64,000 bases of DNA from Alitta virens (GCA_932294295.1 OW028573.1:52422329-52486328), one strand, 5' to 3'; positions 22,010 through 37,187 are shown, counted from the stretch's first letter. The notes: generated by a model from the sequence alone, not told the origin. Translations and numbers: made by a program.

Positions 22010-22793
22010 ACACACAGCGGGCTGTTGATTTGGCTGGAATTATGGGAAAAGCTTTGTGTTGGCTGTAATTACGTAAGGGCAGAGGAGAGAGCGCACTGGG
22101 GAGCAGTCAGGAAATGCTTTCTCAGATGTGTCAAGGCGCAACGCGACTCGTACCTGTCAGTGTTTTATATAGAAGCCCGTTGCCATGGTGACTGGAGGTT
22201 GCCTGGGTGTCGTGCTGGTCATGTGACAGCTGAGCGTGCTCTGATTGGAGGAGAGGGGGTAATCATGGCTGGACTAGATTCCCAGTCATGACCTGCTCTC
22301 CGGAACTACTGGCCATTCAACTGGATGGAGAGTCTGATGAGGGTCCCCAGAACATTCTCCCGATGCCATCTTGTCAAGAGCCAGATTAAGGCCAGACTCT
22401 GCTTTTGTGCTTCACTTTTCAGACGAAAGGCAAGCAACGTGCTTTAAATTTTAAAAGCACTAGATAAATGACAATGCGAGACTGTCTCCTGTTTAGCTTT
22501 TAGGTGAGACAGTATAGCTTGTAAACGTGACGTGTAGGGCAATTTAGGACTTCTCTATACACTCACCCAATCCTAAGATATGGGGCCCATTTTGTCTCCA
22601 TTTCAGAGCCTTCCACTGTGTCTTTCCTAGATGAGCCATTGTCTTGTCTTTGGAGACAGGGAAAGCCAGTCATGACAAACCGTAGAGCTGCCTCTGATGG
22701 GCAACATGATCACTGCATGGCAAGTTCTGAGCGTGTCTTCCGAAGTAAAGGTGGATTAGACAGTTTGGCAGGCATGTCTAGCGCTTGTTTATG

Positions 22794-22823
22794 TTGCTGC
22801 TGCTGCATGCTGCTGATGCTGAT
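22794..22823 (+). repeat. Interrupted CTG run
   Basis: CTG units with CATG and ATG interruptions; sense CUG in the CELF pre-mRNA. Confidence 0.9.
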
Positions 22824-25800
22824 TGTGACGTCTTTATGGATGACCTCATCTTGTAGTGTCCGCATCATTAGGCAGGTTGCTGTTGCATGTTGCACTGGGA
22901 CCACGTCTCCACATGCATGCAAATCTATAAGGACATTGACCAGGTTTCACTCTCAGCCTTGAAACACATTCCAAATCATTGATGACACGTCCCTAATGCC
23001 TGTCCCCGCTGCCTCAAACTCCTGAATAACGCCGGTTATGGAATTACGAGTGGCCTAAAATCTGAGCCCAGGTGCCATTAAATCATAAAGCCATTCAACT
23101 GTGCCTGAATTCCGCCTCCTGGAATTTGAATGTGCCCTGGAAAGAGATCCATTGGTCAATCAAAATCAAATGCTTGCAGCAAAGGGATCACTTTTTATGG
23201 CTGCTCCAATGGCATCTGAAATCATCAACTCTCTACAGCTCCAACTGGCTAATGATGTCGCTGGTGAACTCCATAAGCCATGCATACTGCATATTGAGGC
23301 AGCTTGGTGGTTGATGTATGCGTTGGCTCATTCATTTAGACTGCATGGTGGTTTATACAGGACCTAAGACCTTCTTAACAGCACAACAACACCTGGCTTA
23401 CTTCCTAAGATATTTGAGGAGTAACGACATGTGCAAGGACGTTTTTCAAATGCTTCCAGAATTCCAGCACTTGTCTTAAAGACTGCTCTCCTTCGTGTAA
23501 TTATCACCTTATCCGAAAGAGAGGAAGGTGACAGTTGATCTTAAAGAGGAACATCTGCTTGTGGCAGGTATACATTATTTAGGACGCAGAGGCCAGCCAG
23601 GGGAATCAGAAGTAATTGATGGCGCAAGTTTGCAAGCTAGATGACAGCTCCTTGGGACTGCTTCATTCTCAGACGTTTGTCTGCTCTTCTGCTTAGCCAA
23701 ACGAGCGCCTTGTTTAAGTCCTCAGCTTATTGGCACTACTTTAGATGCCAATTGGGTGATTATGCCCCCAACCCCCTGACCCTATGTATTGTTACCCCTC
23801 AACTCCAAGGGCTCTGTGTAAGTTTTAGTCTACTTTAGTCTACTTGCCTTTCGCTCTTCAAATGTAGGCTGGAGAGAAAAGCACAGAAAAAAATCACCAT
23901 GTTAGCCAGAAAGAAATGACAAATGCCAAACTTGCAACGAAAGCATTGGGACAAATTTAGACAGGAACCTTTAAATACTTACGATAGTCAACTACTGCCG
24001 AGCTGAAAATACAATGCTTTTGGAGGAATATGACGTTGTCTGCTTTCTGTATTAACGTACATGTTTGCATACCTCAATTTATGATATGCAAGTCCCTGGG
24101 AGAGAAAGGGTAGGCATAGATGGCTAACATGACGTATAGTTGCCACATTTATCTTTGAGTTTTCGAATTACCTTGTGGCACTGGGTGTTTGAATTATGCC
24201 TTTTCTATGCTCCAATCTGTTTGTGTATTTGTGGAAAGAGTGAGTTTGAAGAGAGGAAAGCCTGCAGGGTGATCAGCAGGGCCAAGCTAATGGTGTATTT
24301 TTTCTCCTTTCTCGTTTCGTTTGAAGAGTTTTTGTGTTGTGCCGCGAAAAGTTGCACGTGCCTGCTGCCTGGCAGTGCCTGTCCACAGCTCACTAATTAG
24401 AGAAGCTGCCACTGTGGCCCTGCTTGGCTGTCACGTGTTGAAGGCAACTTTGTAGTTGGACGTAGTCCTCAGCCGCCTAGATCATCAGCATTCGTATTTT
24501 TCAGACTTCTGGCAAGAGTACTACAGAAAGTAAAGAACCGGGGTTTACTAGTGAAAGAAGAATGAGGAAAAATTCAAAGCCTAGCTAAGCAAAGAAGCTT
24601 GAACTTCATCAGTTCTTTGTGTATAAATAAGTAATACATAAACAAATGGAGGGTGGGTTTAAAAAGACTAAACGTTGTACAGCTGAGGGAACAGAATAGA
24701 AAATAGAGCTGTGACGAGATTCCATGTTAAAGATGTGCCTGGGAAACTAGTAATAAGAGTATATGTATTGTTATACATATTGTATATAGATGCAGTGTAG
24801 TACGAAACAGAATTCTAGCAGAAGATTCGGTATTAATAAAATGACAATAGATAAATCTGAAATGTGTAAAGCTACTGTTCTGCAGCCGAAAGCCATTCAA
24901 GGAAAATTAATGATAATCCGCCAAAAATCCAGGGTTCAAAGCTTAGTCTTAATCAGTAGAAACCTGTAAAATACCCGGGATTTATGGAGCTTTGAAAGCA
25001 GAACGAAGACAAGAAAGGCAAAATTGAAGTTGAAAATTTGCCATCTGTTATTGGAAATTATTTCTCTGGTGCAATTACCATTTTTTAAGATTATTAAATC
25101 ATGCGAGAGAAGCAGTTCTGCAGTTCTTTCTTTACCGTGAAGTAATTCAGGCAGTGCATGGAAATCAAGGGTTCTATTCAGTGAAGCTTCATGCCAACCA
25201 TGACTCACATGTTTCATGTGCTACTGACTTCAGGGTAATCACGACACAAGGTTGACAAAAGAGGAAAAAAGAGAGAGAACCCTTACTAACCCCACCCCCC
25301 TCCCAACCCCCCATTACGCAAATGCCTTCAGTCGAACAAATGAGACTGCAGAGCAAGATGAAATAAAAAACCATTAAGCAATTTAATTGCAGGAAGGGGT
25401 TTGAATAAAGGGTGGTGCCTGGCAGCCTGCCTCGCAGCTAATAACCTTTATCTGTCTCGTCACGAATTTGATTTCTATCATGATGATATTTCAGCAGTCT
25501 AGTATTTTAACTTAAATGTAGATGTCTAATATTATGTAGCAGAATAAATGGACCTTTTTAAGGAAATGCTTGATTAATATCTTTTCGCTCTGTACATGCC
25601 TGGCAAATTAGTTAAAAGTTGATTGATGTGTAATTTATTCATTTAAATGATAAAAAAAGTGATTTGTATTAATGAGATCAGAATTTACTCTCTACTTGAG
25701 CATGAAAGGAGCACTGCTGAAACAACAAATGTCAGACAATTCACTGTATCATCAAAACTGCTCATACAGTGTCCCAGCTAAATTTTTATCTTTTTGTTTC

Positions 25801-26207
25801 AAGTGTAATGGAAGAAGTGCTGAGTGAAAAAGCCACTAGTTTTTTTCATGATCTCACTGACGTTTTTGCTTCTTGTATTAACTTAATCGAAGCCGACAAC
25901 CTTGGCGCTTAGTTCTTGTTCCCCTCATTTTGCTGAACTTGACACCAGCCTGGCTCAGTCCTAGGCTCGACCTGGAGCTCCAGTTTCAGAGGCTGAGCTG
26001 CAGTTTCTGTTCCTGCCTCCGAGATCAATTGGCTTAGCATCTCACTGGAATGTGGAGGCACGGGATGGGGTCCCTGCTCCACTTGGCAGCCTCAAATCAA
26101 TTATGAGTCACTAACTTTCTTTTTGAGGGGATTAAAAGATGTTTGATTGTTTTTTTGTTTTGTTTTTGTTTTTTGGCGCAGCTGTTTAAAGCTGCTGAGT
26201 TCTGTCT

Positions 26208-26229
26208 GCCGCTGCTGCTGCTACTGCTG
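26208..26229 (+). repeat. CTG run
   Basis: CCGCTGCTGCTGCTACTGCTG-like stretch, mostly CTG. Confidence 0.9.
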
Positions 26230-26617
26230 TCTGGAGATGAGGATTCCTTCTGACAGAGAACGTCATTTTCTGGGGTAATGAGGCAGTGTTCAAGTGGTTT
26301 TCCACTGATGTTCCACTGCTCCACATTCATCACTTGTGACAACAGACTACAGGGTTGACGTGCTGACCTTTCATTCTACTTGAAGTGACGCTGAAAGAGG
26401 GATCTAGTGATATGTTTGTCTGCGGCAGAGATTGGACATTGGCTGCAGGCAAGATGAGATTAGTGCTGCAGTGACTGCGAGGCCTGCATGATGATTAACC
26501 TGCAAGGTAGCAGGTGCCCCAATGATGCTGCCGCTGCGTGTTAGCCTGGGTCCTGCAGTTCCCTTGGCCTTTTGGAGCCCTTGGGAATGAAGGCAAAGCC
26601 AGGCAACAGACTGCATT

Positions 26618-26726
26618 GGAGCAGCAGCTGCGGTTAGTTACTCGCGAGCAAGCAGCAAAGCACAACTGCAGCTCCTGCAGGCTCCTGCAAAGTGCCCTTG
26701 TGGCTGCAGTTGCTGCAGGTCCCTTA
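26618..26726. repeat. GCAG/CTGC-rich block
   Basis: Repeated GCAGCAG, CTGCAG and CTCCTGCA words on both strands with local inverted symmetry. Not a clean tandem array. Confidence 0.6.
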
Positions 26727-27837
26727 GGATGACCTAATTGGCCCCCGACTCACCTCTCATCTCTGGAGGCCTGATTCCTGACTGATTCCCTAGATTGCCA
26801 TTAATAATATTTGGACAGCCAGCCACTCTTGTTTCTCCCCAGCGAAAATAAACCAAACGTGAGTTCTCACAATCGTTTTTTAGTGCAACTGGTGTAATCG
26901 CTCCATAAACACATGTAAATAGCCCCGTTATTGAGCAATATAACGAGCTGGCATTTGATTGTATTTGTTGCATTTATTGAAACCAAGCTAAGGATACAAT
27001 GATTCAATGCAGACAAAGTTGACTCTGGAACGCGAGGCTTCTTTGTCAGCCACAGAATAAACTGTTTTCCATTCAATCAATTTTTTTTCTGCCCAGCAAA
27101 TTGAAATTGTATCCAGGAGCTAAGTCAATCTGTTACCTGACTTAGGAAATTTGCTTCCTAGAGGAGTAAAAAGAAATTCCATGTCATTAGTATAGAGAAT
27201 ACATGAATGTCCATAGGACATACACAACTGTTGCTTTTTCCTAGTCTGTGTATTTTGCATGTTTCTTGGGTTTGTGGATTGAAGTCACGTTGTGTGGAGA
27301 CAAATCTGTTGCGTGCGAGTTTCTTGTGAAATTCAAGTTTACATGAAAGGACAGAATGTGTGGAACAATGCACTGTTGGATGAAGATGGCATCCTCTGAA
27401 GCAGCTCTACTGATGTGGTTTTGATGATAGCTGACACTTGGGCTCCGTGCTTGGAGATTAAATGTTGCACTCTCTCCGCTTCTCTCAGTGGGATATGATT
27501 CTTTCAAGACACTGCCACGGGCATCAGTCCCCTCAAACATGACTTAGGCAAGGTGTCTACGTCTGATACTGACTAATAAGCAAGATCAGTCAGGTGTTTT
27601 GCTTCTACTTTATCTTAATGAAGCCTTTCATGAACTTGGGTTTACCGAATCCAAATATACTTTCGTTTTACCTGTCTTTTCTAGAAAGATGATATTGCTG
27701 ATGCTTGTTTGAGTTGGCCAAGAAGTGCAGATCAGCAAGTTATAATATTCACATTATAAAAAGCCCTATTTTGAGCTGTCAAAAACATGAAACGTGAGAG
27801 GTGGGATGTATTATTATTATTAGTATCCATTGCTGGA

Positions 27838-27858
27838 CCAGTCAGTCAGTCAGTCAGT
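27838..27858. repeat. (CAGT)n tetranucleotide run
   Basis: Five consecutive CAGT units, followed by looser GTCA/ATCA words up to about 27893. Confidence 0.92.
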
Positions 27859-28440
27859 GAAGTGGTCAGTTGATCAATCTGTCAATCGGTCAGCCTCTGT
27901 CAAGTCATTGTGGCCTAATCTTGTTATTTATTTAATTATTTGATTTTACTTCTCTTATCTAAGATGGCTATGTACACGTATGACTGCGACTACTGTATTG
28001 ATAAGGCCATGTTTAAGAGTTGGCAACCACCAGCTTCTGCAACAATCAGAATCCTCCAGATTGAGACGCACGTGATCACTGAATGGACTGGGTTCCTTGC
28101 CACTTGTGTGAATAATGACGAAACCGAGCACGGCCATTGAATGTTGTTAGATTTCGGGGGAAGAGACTCTCAGCAAAAATCGACAGGTGCAGTTGATTTC
28201 ACTGATGGATTGAGCCGATCATGCTCTGTGAAAGATGTCAGATTGAATTTTGCATTGGATTATGCAATCCATGCCCGGATTTTTTTGCCCTAATATTCAT
28301 GGCCTGAGGTTTTCCGCGTTGCTCAAATTATTCATCTCCATTTTGTGAGGCGAATGGGAAACACTTGGCTTTGGTTGCTGCAAACATTTAACACAACAAG
28401 ATATTGATAATGGAGGGGAGAGGGGTTATGTGCAAGCTAG

Positions 28441-28471
28441 AGAAGAAAGAAAAGAAAGAAAAGAAAGAAAG
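28441..28471. repeat. GAAA-type purine run
   Basis: AAGAAAGAAA units without pyrimidines over about 31 bp. Confidence 0.93.
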
Positions 28472-28960
28472 GTAAAGGGCAGAAATGGATTGAAAGAACG
28501 GTAAGAAGGGGTAACGGAAAAATGGAACAGGGTTAGAATGAACCGAAAAACGAAAAACTAAAAGGAACGAAGAAAAAAGAATATAAAGCAAAACAAAGTA
28601 GTACATGTTCAAACGATGAGAAAGAGTTGCCCATTGAATAGAGGATGCTGTATAAGCTCTTTCGGTTGGGTCCCTCTGTGAGGTGTAGGGTTTCTGCTTT
28701 AGAAATACAAACTCGGTCAATGTCAAGTGCAAAGTTGAATTGCATATGCTTGTCAAATTTAAAACTCTTTGAATTTCAGAGGGTGCGGATGATGTATGTG
28801 TGCCTAGAGATCTAAATGCTTTTGTGGAGGGACGTGAAGATTTGGTTGTGGTGAGAAAGTGAAGAATTGAGAATGATTAGTCTCAAAACAGGGCAGTGTC
28901 ATTCATAAGGTGTTTCTCTTGGGTTGGGGGATGTACAATGTACACGCTAGGGAGGCAATC

Positions 28961-29000
28961 CTGCTGCCGCTGATGCTGCTGCTGCTACTGCTGCTGCTGC
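28961..29000 (+). repeat. CTG run, interrupted
   Basis: CTG units with CCG, ATG and CTA interruptions over 40 bp. Confidence 0.93.
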
Positions 29001-30668
29001 GGTTGATGCCATTGTAAATACCCTCATAGGGTGTCTCTGTATGGCCACGTCATAATGTTACATCCAGGATGATCATCAGGATTACCTTTGAAGGTAATAC
29101 GTTTTTGGCCGTGAGAATAGATTGTTACAAAGGCCTTTTACCCCAGCTGCTCTTCACTGCAACATTCAGCCTGAATTGTGATACTGCTAATGCCTGATCC
29201 TTGCTGATAGGTTATAGTAGAGGTTAGAGTGTAGCACCCTGCTTTCCCCCATTCCTTCATATAGGAATATTCCAATGAAATATGCATGCTCTCACATTGC
29301 CAAAATCCTCTAGGGTGCTTGTGCCATTTTTGGGCCATTTAAACTGTCAGCTAGGTGATTAACGGTATTTTTCCTCATATCTGATTTTGTTTTATCTTCA
29401 ATAAAACTATTCAATGCACCCAATCCTATGTCATTATGATAAATAATGATGTGCATTTAATATTTATCGTGATATTTGAGGTATTGCCATCTGATGGGAA
29501 ACTAATGTATATCCATAGATTTATCAGTGTATTTCTAAAATCATTCCGTTTATTTCCTTTCTTGCGTTAACTTCATGCAATTAACCATGGGAATAGAAGC
29601 TCCACAGAGCATGAAAAATGAATCATCTATTTTCTGTCATGACATCTGTTGAAAAGTTCATTAAGGTCTCGTTTTAAAACATAAATAGGTGAGGATATTA
29701 GGTCGGTAATTATTGAAAAGAGCATTCTGACTTGCCTATTAAATACATCAATCACAGTTAATAAGCCCTTCATGATTTCCCGCCAAGTAATAGTAGAGCG
29801 AGTTTCAATCAGATTTCGTTTGCATTTGAGAAACTCAGCGGGAAATTAATAACGGTTGAAAATTTCTGCATGAATGGCACAGGAAATAGAATTGCAGCTC
29901 TCTATCCATGGCAAACTACGTCCTAATCATCATAGGTAGTGCTTGTAATGGATCAACTGTCGAAATTTGATTAAACTGTGATCTTCGGCATAAATCAACC
30001 TCAAAACATGTATCCCTGATTGTCTAATAATGATCGGACGATCCATTGCTCTCCTGCTTGCATGAGATTAAGCCAGGGCCCCCAAGATGTGACAAGTGTG
30101 TCAGTTATTAATCTTCTTGGTCATTTACAATTCTAAATTCCACAAAATGGCACTAGGGCAACAGCCAGTCGTCTGGTTATACAGTTGGGGTGGTGACAGG
30201 CTCATTTAATAGTCGTTGTACAACGAGGCTCAATGCTAAACGAGGACAACATTAGCACCACATTATGGGGACATCATAAGAAACCATAGTAAATTACGTT
30301 TGAATGACGTTAAATGAAGGGCCCGAAAAGAAAAGTACAAGTGCACATGCTATTTCCATAGAAACATGAGATTATTTGTGATCTCATTCAGAAATTAGAT
30401 AATCTCGTGTTGCCTCAAAACAGTAATGGGATAAAGGGAAGAAAATGAAATCCTTTCGTTGGCCAATATGGCGACCATCTTGCACGCACATGCGCAGTTA
30501 TTATTTATTCCGGAAGAGGCAGTAGGGTAAAACCATGTGATCGATGAACCTCATTAAGACCGATTTAGTAACGAGGGAGGGAGAGAGAGGCTGCAGCTTT
30601 TTGCACTGCTTGATGGAGTGTTGCATCCTAGCTGTTGATGGGGACGGGGTGGGCTGAGCTGCGAGAAA

Positions 30669-30678
30669 GGGGGGGGGG
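30669..30678 (-). repeat. G10 homopolymer
   Basis: A run of ten G on the + strand. Confidence 0.9.
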
Positions 30679-32059
30679 TGGATGGAGGGAAAGCAAAGTA
30701 GGGTTAATAGCACACCCCAAGATGGCCACGTTAGTCTCGTTGCCAGCGTGACAAAATGCTCCCATCAGTTCGGCCTGCTTCGGTCTACCTCGGCAAATTC
30801 CGCAGACTACCACTGGGGTCATTGCGTGCATTTGCTACCACTTCCGCCCAAAATTCCCCGTGGTTTATGCTCTACACGACACCTTAAGCCTGTCCAGTCT
30901 GCTTCCTTTTTGCCGGTATTACCACGTCTAAACTCTGTGAGCTTCTATGTCCACGAGATTAAGTTCAAAGCATCATCGGTTACTACGTAGTATTTACACT
31001 TCTATGAACCTAATATGTCTTCCTTGCTCACCAGATTGTGTTACTACACTGTAATTGTTCCTGTGAAATCAACGAATAACGACAATTCGTCATTATCTCT
31101 TTGATTATTACACAAGGTACCAAAGGCTACAAATTTAATGAAATTTAATTTCATGAATAGCAGATTGTTATTGTCTGTCCACTTCCAACCTTCATAATTT
31201 AGATTTCAGGTCCCAAAAATCATGTTTCAGGAATATCTGAAATAGCTATTTTGCTCGAGTTAACAAAGAAATGTGTCTCCATTTTGAAGGCTGGTTTCCT
31301 CATAGAAGTACTGTTAGTTCCTTTCAGGGCTAAGCTGGCATCTGAACCAACCTTAGCAGAACAGATACTTCTCCAATTACTTCGATATCAAGTCTTCCAT
31401 AAGGTATTCCTTGCTGACATATTCCATCTCTGATAGCATTTAGCCTGTGGCTTGAAAAACATAATCTTATTTGCTCCATCTTAGATACAACCTAAAGCCT
31501 CAGAAGCAGCTAAGAAGTTTTTTGCAGAACACTCCTAAATGTATCTCATTGAAATGCACGGAATAGTAGATAATATTACCTTTGAATCTGACTTGTGTGC
31601 AAATCGGATGCCAAAAATGTGCTTGCATAGAAGATAGTCTGTTAATATTTAGGATTGAAAAATAAGTATTTGAGCTCAGTTATGTGCAAAACGTTAATCA
31701 TATCCTACATTTGTGTCCATGAAAGAATATGATATTGAGTCAGAGGAATATGTACTTCAGATATGTATTCAGTTTTTATTTCTTGTTCTGATGGTTGAGG
31801 TATTTCTTAGATATAGATGTGGAAGTGTTTTTAAAGGAAATCAAAAGATGTGTAGTGCTCGGCGGATTATGTACATAGAGAGACATGAACTGCAGGGACT
31901 GGTAGCTTGCTTGGCTATTTCCTCATCCGTTCCTATGTGCTATTTGCTCAGCGTCTCGATTTGTGATATTGTATGTGGTGATGGATGTAGCGGGGCCAGC
32001 TGTTGAGTCCCGGTGTTGAGTCTCTCTTCAGCAGCCCAGCAGACTCTTCTGTCTGGCAT

Positions 32060-32115
32060 CAGCAGCAACAGCAGCAGGTTGTCCATTGACCGCTCAGCTG
32101 CTGCTGCTGCTGCTG
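32060..32115 (+). repeat. CAG run followed by CTG run (hairpin-capable)
   Basis: CAG units at 32060-32077 and CTG units at 32098-32115 are separated by about 20 bases. They are complementary, so the sense RNA could fold into a CAG:CUG stem. Confidence 0.9.
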
Positions 32116-35100
32116 ACAAATTCGCCCCAGCACATCAGAATTGCAGCTTAGCATGGCGGACGGAGGGTGTGAAGTTAGCAACCAATGATGGCCTAATCCC
32201 AGGGGAAATTTCCTGGCTCAGTCTTGCCCAGGACCCCAGAAGCTGTGCCCCTGCTAAATAAATTGACTTGTAGGAGTAGTTATCGATAAGGCTGGGGCTG
32301 CAGATTTACTTCGCTCTGTTTTCTGTCTCTTAATCGCCCCACTGTGACACGAATCCAGACACATTGACTTTCCTACTTGAGAGGAGTTTATTCGAAAAAC
32401 AACTTAGAGATAGACTCCTCCTCTCCAATCAATCATTCTTTACTAAACAGCTCCAATTCCAAGAGGCTTTCACTGAGTCTTGGACTCACTGACAACCTTA
32501 TATACCGTGCATAGTGATCTACCTCTGACATTTAAGATGACAAATCCATTTTTTTAATGATGTTAAGCATATAAAGGCATAGTCTTGAGGGACTTGGCAT
32601 TTTGCAGGGGTGGATGAACCTTGATGGCATCATTCTGCGGTTTTCTTTATATGTAAGAAACTGTTTTTGTTTTAACCATGACAGTGTAGTTACTTGTGTA
32701 TTATACCTGTCAGAATAGACATGACAGCTTCTAAAACTAGTTAGTGTCAAATTCGACGTACTAAACATATAGAATGTCACTTAGATTGAACTGACTACAA
32801 ATATAAAGATATTATGGTTAATTTTTAGCTAACAAATGCAGGTTAGGCTTACAAATCTTTTCCACATACTATATTTAGCCAAATGTGTTCAACACACGAA
32901 ATCGCAGTCCACCATCAGACTTGCACTGCTCCCATATCTTGTCTGCATAGTTCGGGTGCTCCATTACTGAGTGCTGCGGTGTCAGTGCAAGTCCTGCATA
33001 AATTCTTATGTTATGGTGCAACAGGGAACTGCAGCCAGCGCTCCATAATAAGATGCTGAAAGTCAAGACCTGTTTGCTGCTCCAAATGTCAACTGTGCAC
33101 AATGACCTTTCACCACTTGCAAAGTAAATACTATACAACTTTTACAGGGGTTAACAATCGGGCTAATATTTCGAGACTTTCGCATACATCTAATTGGTGT
33201 CTTTTTTCTGTAAATTCTGTTGCAGTACCTGCTCAGTTTAACTTGACTTGGGTTGCAAATGTCTGGATTTGTATAGAACAAACTTTGAAACTTTTGCAAG
33301 AAGAGAGAGTTTGTATTTGGTCATCACCATATGCTTAGACCCCATTCAAACAGGTAGCTTTTATAGAATTCGTATAATGTGCAAAATCTGTTCCATCTAA
33401 GTCATTTACAGACATTCTCTTTATAATGGGGAAATGCATTTCTTTTCCATCTGTGCACCATATATCTTAATCTGTAAGCATGACATATTCTTGGCATTGA
33501 TGGGAACTTTCTGGCATGTTTTGATTTGACACTTCTCAATATCAAGTCTCGTCGTTCACCACAAGATCCAAGTGCCTTTCCTCTTTGACTTTTGAAATAC
33601 GTGATGAGAATTCAGTGACTATTTGGAGCCTTAGAAATTGGGAACAGGTGGCACGTCAGTCAGACTAAGCATTCAATTAATCTGGTGTTCCAAATTATGC
33701 TTCATATTTCCTCTTCGGTGCAACCAGTTTCATTAATATGTTCAGCTTCTGTGCCATGGTGATATAAAGACATCTTTTAAATTGATGAACAATCAGTATG
33801 GGTGCATAACTGAACACAACAGATGTTATTTGCCAGAAAACTAACACAGGGTACTTAAGTGCAGTTGTAAAATTAGAAATGTCACTGTGGCTGAACAAGT
33901 AAAGCAACTGTGAAGAAAACTCCATCCTGGAGTTTTAGGATTTCAGAAAGTCACATTAAAGTGGATATGTGTAAGTCGGCTCGCATTATTGCACTCATGT
34001 GCTTCTATTCTTCTGTTTTAACCCATATAAAATATCTAAGCGCCTACATATACTTGTATTCAAATGTATTTGTATGTTTTTTTTCAATTCAAGTATGGCG
34101 TCCGTTGAACATTTCATAGTATTACTCTGGTCATAAACCAACGAGACTGGAGGGCAAAGATGGAGTAAATATGGAGAAGAGCATATTAAAAGCAATGCAG
34201 AATGCGGTCCCAAGACAATTGGACCAAAGTGCAGGGGGATTGTCTGTCAAAAAAGGTCGTATGCCGAGCTGCAAAGCACAACCTCGTGGGACATTATGAA
34301 GTCATATTCAGAGTTTGGGCCTTAATGCATACGACACTCTATGTCTGTGGCAACTCTCATAATCACATTTATGATCACAACAAATTCTGTTTGGACAACA
34401 TGCCAGGCTCTCAATTTGTGGCAGTACCATGTTGGTCTGAATGATGGGAGACCAGATGTCATTGCTATGTGTGTATTTATTTGTATGTCCTCATTGCCAG
34501 TGCCCAGCTACTCTTCAAATATATAAGTTACAGTGTAAATAAAATACACACGAGTCACACAATGAGCTTTGTTGACCTTGTCTGTCTGTTCCCTGGACAG
34601 CTAAATAACCAGATTTTTGCTGTGAAAGTTGTTTTCCATATGGGACCACTTGTTGATTCTGTGATAGTCATTGGTGTTATTGTACTATACATAAAAACAC
34701 CCATAAAAACACACGGAATCTGACAGTAAACGATTAACTTTTTGTTATATACTGTCTACTTCTATATAGCTTTTTGAGGTATCCTAAAATACGTGATAAT
34801 TGCAACATTGGAAATCCTGTAGATATTAAAATATCTCACAACGAAGCAGCACACGTTTGAATCCTGAATGCCTCAGTGCACCTTGGATGCATAGCATTCA
34901 TAGTGGCTTTTCCTTCGGACTATTTTATGTTGTTCTGGACATTGCAAATTCATAGGACATCAAATACAAGTTGAAACTTTGTAATGCTTTGTAATGCTTG
35001 CAGCAGAGGGACCTGTTGGGACCTAGAGTTTTGTACCTTGTAGTGTGGTGGTCTTTAACGCAGGTGACAGCACGTCGCCTTGAATTACACCAGGCCCCCT

Positions 35101-37187
35101 ATGAAGCCCTTCCCAGGGACCACTGTTATGAAAATTTAATAGTAGCGTTTGACAGTTGACAGATAGCCTATAGGCTGGCACAGCGTAAAAAGCAAGGCCT
35201 TCTCTTCTTAAGGATGGAGAGGGGAGGAGAGGAGAAAGGAGAGGGAGCCTGTTGTATCCTTAATTATTTGTCAATTATTCAAAGGGATGAAGATTGGAAG
35301 GCCTGCAAAGGCATTGCATCCATTAGAGCCAGGATGGTCCATAAGGTCCAGTGGCATCTGTGCATTGTGATCAGCAGTGGTCAACCAAAGGGACATTCCA
35401 TACATCACTGGGCAGTCAATAATAGAAGAGACTGACACTGGGTTCCTGTATATTCAGTCACAGCGACTCTTTTCTGTCTCTAACAATGCTACTCTTCGAT
35501 TGCCCAAATTTCCTGTCTCCCCTCTTTGCTCTGTAAGCATCATGAATGTTTGATGGCATCCTGAGTAGAGAATGATAAACACACAAGTCGAATATAGAAA
35601 GATGAATCTTTTGCTTCCTTAAATTATGGACAACGTGGAAGGAGATGCAGAAGAAGAATAAAGAAAAAATGAGAGAAAACAAAGTAGCCAAAATATACAT
35701 TGCTATTTGAATGCGCTTGAGATATTACGTCATCGCAACAGCAGTTAGAGGTAGACGGGTATTGCAGTATAATGGAAGAAGTGTCAGTGCTAAAGCTTAA
35801 TTGATATTGGGATGTCTAAATGCTCCTGACTTGGAGACCTCGCCTCAGATCCCTGGCTTACTCTAAGCCTCGCGAGAGGACCTTTGCTACGAGATCTACT
35901 AGGACGCAATAAATGACCTTGAGATCTGAGATTAGGTGGTCAAGGTCGTGACCTGGGATGAGAGCATCGTCATCTCAGACACAAAGAGAGACTGTGGTCA
36001 CAAAGAAAGGAAGGCAGGTCACCATAAAGCAAATACACAGGACATAATGCCAACTTCTGAGGCAGGTGCATCTCAAAGGACACAGCTTCACTCCGCCAAA
36101 TTGCACAGCTCTGGTATCAATTTTGATAATTGGTATAATCAGAGACCTGTCTTTTCATGACTCAAAGGGCATATCAATCCTTTGCAGGGCTGCCTTTCTC
36201 TGTTGTCGTTTCTTTGCATTGCCTGGAGAAGATATCTTTATTACAACAATGCCTCAACATTATCTTCGCAATGCTGAGTAAATGAAACAATTCAATATGA
36301 CATTAAAAAGAAAACATTCACACTTGATACACTGTCCCGCTGACATTACTCCCATTGGAAAATCGGTCTGACTTCTAAAGTATGTTGTTATTTTAAAAGA
36401 ATTGTCTTACTTCTCTATCCAGTTTCATTCCTGCAGTAAATGATTAGGTTTCTTACACTTATCTCGATTCTTGGGCATATTGCTATGAAACTCAACTTCT
36501 AGTAGGTGTGAATGATAGTGGCTATCATTTATGGATGTGATTACATGAAAGGCAATTTTTCTTTATTTTAACAACATTTGTTTGTCTGTATTTTATGCAG
36601 ATAAGTATAATTAGTTTTTGTCATTTGATTATCTTCTTCTTCTATTCTAGCCCGGGAAAGCATTAAGAGAGATTATTATTGTCAGCACACGTGTCTGATG
36701 GGACAGAGGAGTTTTGCTTGTGGTTAGGCATGGGGTATGCTGATGACCTGGATGTCCCAAATCCTCTTAGCAAAACTAAAGCAAGAGGAGGCATAGCTCA
36801 GTCCTCTTTGGGATGACAAATGGCATTTTTGTTTGATAGGGAGCTTGATGGAAGACCAATAAGAAGCTTGGCTTGTGGTTTATTAGCAAATTTGACTAGC
36901 TTTGCTTCAGCAGAGAACTGGATATGAGTAACCACCCCAACTGTTATATCAACTAATCAAAACTTATCTATTTCAACCAGGCAGAGCCTAAAATATGCCC
37001 TGTAATCATGGGTATCAAATGCTATCAATATTAATATATCTTACTCCTGATAACCTATTTCAGCTATATATACCACCCATCATCGGATTAACCACAAAAC
37101 CTAGTTACCAAGCGTTGTTTGCTGCCCAGCTACACTTGGCACCACTAATGAATTTCGGATATAGTTTCGAAAGAATTCCTGTGGATG

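Larger units (their letters stand above)
20761..28960. other. Non-coding intronic stretch
   Basis: No gene recognised. Contains G15, several CTG runs, a CAGT tetranucleotide run and a GAAA run, each listed separately. GC-richer, CTG/CAG-rich blocks alternate with AT-rich blocks. Confidence 0.6.
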
